From assembly GCF_018143015.1 (NCBI RefSeq), contig NC_054752.1, forward strand, positions 1,736,001-1,800,000: 64,000 bases of DNA. The letters are read 5' to 3'. Shown here piece by piece: positions 61,158 through 64,000 of the stretch. The DNA comes from Lytechinus variegatus. Lineage: Eukaryota; Echinodermata; Echinoidea; Temnopleuroida; Toxopneustidae. The first letter of the stretch is position 1. Each line of letters begins with the position of its first letter. The notes below the pieces were generated by a model, which was given only the letters and a program-made list of their open reading frames with translations, did not search any database and had not been told where the DNA came from. The position numbers and the translations under genes were made by a program.

Positions 61158-62429
61158 ATGGGTACAGTAGGAGGTGATTCCATGTTCATCACGGACATGA
61201 TGAATGTAGACGCTGAAGATAAACCGAACAACACTCAAGAACTGTTTATGCTTGAAGATTACAACCAGCGTATCGCTATTTCAATAATCATGATCATCAT
61301 CACTATCGTTGGAATTGTCGGCAACACTCTGGTCATCGTAGCCGTCATCCTATCCCGAAAACTGCGATCATCAACCAATTGGTTCATCGTCAACTTGGCC
61401 TTGGCCGATTTCTTAACATGTCTCATGTTACCATTTAATGCCGTTTCCATGTTGAGTCGTGTTGGATGGCCACTTCCCAACTGGATCTGTGCCACAAGTG
61501 CCGCGGTATTTTACATCTGTCTTGGTGCCAGCGTCATGACGTTAGCCCTCATTGCCTACAATCGTTGGTATCTCTTGACGCAACCCATTGTGAAGTTCAT
61601 GAAGCTCTACGAACCACCGAAAGTCTTTGTAATGTTGCTTGTTGCTTGGATGTATCCATCGCTATTGGTTCTAGTGCCATACTTCGCAGGGCTGGGAATA
61701 TTGGGATACTCTAAGGAGTACAAGACATGTTCACAAGATACGTCACTCCCAACCTCAGACATATACAGTTTAACTGCAGGAGCGTGTGTGATCTTTCCAA
61801 TCTTTATCATCATCGTTGCCATCTATATTCGAATCTACATCTTCGTGTCAAGGCAATCGTCAGCTATGGCCAAGACTCGTCGCAATGAAGACATTACTTT
61901 GGAGATTAGTTCTTCAAAGATTTCCTCGACAAAAACAACCAATACATCGGATACACCTGAACAAGTTGGACCAACTGTGGAAACTGTTTCAGAGTGCAAA
62001 ATTAAAAGCTCCGAAAAGAGTGCAAATGACGCAGCACGTGGGAACTTGCCAAAGACAAAACATCAGCCTAGTGGGTCTGGCAAGGGTTTCAATCCGAGAG
62101 CTTCAAACCCTTCAATTAGAAAAAGTGATAGAGGCAAATCTCAACGGCGCGTTAACAAGTACCATGTCACCGTCACCAAACGGTTAGCTATTGTTGTCCT
62201 GGCATTCTTCTTCTGCATGCTTCCTTTTGGTATCAATGTTGTTCTTCCTGACAGCGCCGACATGGCTGTTCCTTGGACTGCGTTACTCATGACCGTTAAT
62301 AGTTGCATCAATCCTCTGATCTACGCCAGGACAATGCCAGAGTTTCGTAAGGTGATGTGGGCCATCATCCGGTGTCGCTTTCAAGAAATTCCGGAGCCAC
62401 TCGCTTGCATTCGTCGTCAACGATTTTAA
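61158..62429 (+). CDS. Rhodopsin-family (class A) GPCR, single coding exon, 423 aa
   Basis: It is a seven-helix receptor that would signal through heterotrimeric G proteins at the plasma membrane. The N-terminus (1-38) has a glycosylation sequon at N24. Landmarks are: GN at 55-56 in helix 1; LALAD with D84 in helix 2; C111 at the start of helix 3 and C191 in extracellular loop 2, the usual disulfide; and NRW at 135-137 in place of DRY. The third intracellular loop is long and Ser/Thr/Lys-rich (about 231-340). P356 lies in helix 6 and NPLIY at 385-389 in helix 7. Helix-8 residues follow, with C406 and C417. The ATG has a good context (agaATGG). It resembles the invertebrate melatonin-like/Moody/Tre1 branch by helix 2-3 pattern, but ligand and orthology are unknown. 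Intronless GPCRs are plentiful in sea urchins. Confidence 0.93.
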   Translation: MGTVGGDSMFITDMMNVDAEDKPNNTQELFMLEDYNQRIAISIIMIIITIVGIVGNTLVIVAVILSRKLRSSTNWFIVNLALADFLTCLMLPFNAVSMLSRVGWPLPNWICATSAAVFYICLGASVMTLALIAYNRWYLLTQPIVKFMKLYEPPKVFVMLLVAWMYPSLLVLVPYFAGLGILGYSKEYKTCSQDTSLPTSDIYSLTAGACVIFPIFIIIVAIYIRIYIFVSRQSSAMAKTRRNEDITLEISSSKISSTKTTNTSDTPEQVGPTVETVSECKIKSSEKSANDAARGNLPKTKHQPSGSGKGFNPRASNPSIRKSDRGKSQRRVNKYHVTVTKRLAIVVLAFFFCMLPFGINVVLPDSADMAVPWTALLMTVNSCINPLIYARTMPEFRKVMWAIIRCRFQEIPEPLACIRRQRF

Positions 62430-63110
62430 GAGAGCATGATGACATTGTCAAAAAAGTTGAATAACACGAAGTATGCACTCTTGCCTAGAATTAAAATAAG
62501 TTACTTTACTGCCGAACGATACATGATATAAACATTAAAAAACAATAATCGGCAACCCAACAAATATGACATAAGGGGAAAAAAAAGAAGCAAGTCACAA
62601 AAAATTATTTGCTGTAAAGAAAACAAAATCAGCCCGCAATTAATGTGAACTTTTTAACTCAACTCACCCACGCACTAATCTCATTATGGTTTTAGTACTT
62701 CTTAGCAGGAATTAAAGTGAATAAAACTTAAGTATAACAGAATGAAATTCTAAAGGAAAGTACAAAACACAAACTACAGCTTAATGCCAAAGATTTAGTA
62801 ATGTTTTAGTATATCAAGTATTGTCAGTATACGATTATACCTTTGTGTGATTGATACGTTGAAGAGGCGTAAATCATCAAAATCAGAAGGGATGGGTGCA
62901 TGAATGGGCGGCGCGATCTCGCGAGTGTTGTGGAGGGGTGGGGGGGGGGGGATTGATAACAAAGGTACAATTTCTACAAGTTTATGATCAACCAATGAAA
63001 TTGAATGATTTTAGCGAGAAGTTTGATTTCAAATATTGCTCATTGTTATGATAATAATAAAACACATTTTCAGAATAATACAACATATTTTAAGTGCTGT
63101 TAAATGTAAT
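62430..63110 (+). other. GPCR 3' flank / probable 3'UTR
   Basis: AT-rich with a G-run near 62940-62950. aataaaacac at 63057-63066 is a possible poly(A) signal. No other coding evidence; the 66-codon minus frame lacks motifs. Confidence 0.4.
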
Positions 63111-63114
63111 TATT

Positions 63115-63600
63115 ATTAGTTATTTATTGTAAAGCGCTTTGATCTTATTTTTGGTAAAGCGTTATGTAAGTACCTGTTATGTATGCATGTATATGCTTTA
63201 TACAGATCTATGTACCCCCAACAAATTATAATTATTTGTTTGGCGTCACCTGTGCCTGGGAGGCGAAAATCGAACTGAATCACTATGACCCGCAGGTCTC
63301 TCCTCCCGATATAACTGATTTGGGGGAATGCAGGTGGACCACTACACCGGCACTTATACGAATAGTTCAATGGGTTCTTAACGTGCAAAGGTGGTGACTC
63401 TCCTCTACACGGGGCCTCCATTTAACGTCCTATCCGAGGGACGGAGTGTTTTCCATTGTAACATAGCCTGCATCTATGAAACGTGGGAGAGACGTTTGCA
63501 CACAACGCACTGGCTTCAGTCATCCGCCCGGGGTGGACTCGAACCCACGATCTTTGGTTCGACGGGCAGACGCGTTACCGACTGAGCCAACACCGCTCTA
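63115..63600 (-). repeat. Long tRNA-derived SINE (about 480 bp)
   Basis: On the minus strand it starts with a tRNA-like head, gagcggtgttggctcagtcgg (63600-63580), and box B gggttcgagtcc near 63538. A body follows, then a tail with gcgctttacaataa near 63120-63140. The family differs from that at 8148. The head is tRNA-like but is placed and degraded as in SINEs. Confidence 0.75.
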
Positions 63601-63604
63601 ATTA

Positions 63605-63700
63605 TTATTATTTATTTATTTATTGTAAAGCTCTGTGATCATAATTTTGGTAAAGCGCTATATAAGTACCTGTTATGTATGCATGTATGTCTGTATATGT
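63605..63700 (-). repeat. Second SINE tail next to the long SINE
   Basis: ttattgtaaagctctgtgatc...gcgctatataagtacctgttatg repeats the tail of the neighbouring SINE (63122-63180), so one SINE sits at the end of another of the same family. Confidence 0.6.
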
Positions 63701-64000
63701 TTTTATACAGATTTATGTAGCCCCCAAAAATTCGACTTAGGTAGTGTGATTTACCTGTATATCACCTTATTTTAATGAGTCGCCTGTACATCTTCTTCTT
63801 TTCAATGCTTTTTTTTGGTATTGAATATATATAATCAGATCAAGTGACAAATTCATTACATTGACTAAAGATCATTTTGTTGCATTTGTAGCAACATAGT
63901 TACTTTATTTTGCTCCTTCCTTAATTTGCTATCTAGGAATTTGGTCAATTTTTCAACTTTTATCATTTAACTTCTTTTGATCCCATCATATATAGATATA
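63701..64000. other. Window end, nothing recognised
   Basis: AT-rich sequence without ORF or repeat that I can identify. Confidence 0.4.

Noticed and set aside
63528..63600. tRNA gene candidate on the minus strand
   Set aside because: It is continuous with a SINE body and tail; the tRNA-like part is only its head.

Overview
The window looks like nuclear DNA of a marine deuterostome invertebrate, most likely an echinoderm and probably a sea urchin. This is an inference from four things: an AT-rich, intron-bearing, repeat-dense landscape; CR1/L2-like non-LTR elements, a BEL/Pao retroelement and tRNA-derived SINEs; large foldback elements of the kind first described in sea urchins; and a single-coding-exon rhodopsin-type GPCR. 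I see nothing bacterial, no operons and no CRISPR array.

Two host genes can be supported. The first, on the minus strand at 14646-22663, is assembled here from five exons with matching splice phases. It encodes a 390-residue membrane protein with a signal-like N-terminus, one long-form C-type lectin domain, a Cys-rich hydrophobic region, a basic stretch and a proline-rich tail with two PPxY motifs. The second, on the plus strand at 61158-62429, is a rhodopsin-family GPCR of 423 residues in one coding exon, preceded by a likely 5'UTR splice acceptor.

Most of the rest is mobile DNA. At least 7.7 kb (1-12340) is repeated in direct orientation at 48158-59821. Copy A carries a 4.6-kb foldback element (2356-6979, TTA target duplication) that is absent from copy B. 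Copy B carries a 1.1-kb non-LTR fragment (48262-49394), a 2.9-kb inverted-repeat element (50398-53270) and a burst of short palindromes (about 56325-56470) that are absent from copy A. Such presence/absence differences suit either a segmental duplication or two unmerged haplotypes of a heterozygous genome. Both copies hold the same 5'-truncated CR1/L2-like reverse transcriptase, decaying by different mutations.

A second foldback element (31800-46172) has been interrupted three times. A BEL/Pao retrotransposon (31860-41063, 926-bp LTRs, GTCCC duplication) and a 302-bp hAT-like MITE lie in its left arm. A 1.14-kb hAT-like element lies in its right arm. The BEL element has nearly identical LTRs, and its gag-pol frame is broken twice, both times at short homopolymers.

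The remaining DNA is SINEs, inverted-repeat MITEs, retrotransposon tails, microsatellites, one large GA/GT minisatellite and stretches where I see nothing. I found no convincing new multigene system. The most informative items are the lectin/PPxY gene, the two foldback elements with their nested insertions, the duplicated block, and a recurring 18-nt CpG-rich mirror motif inside hAT-like elements.
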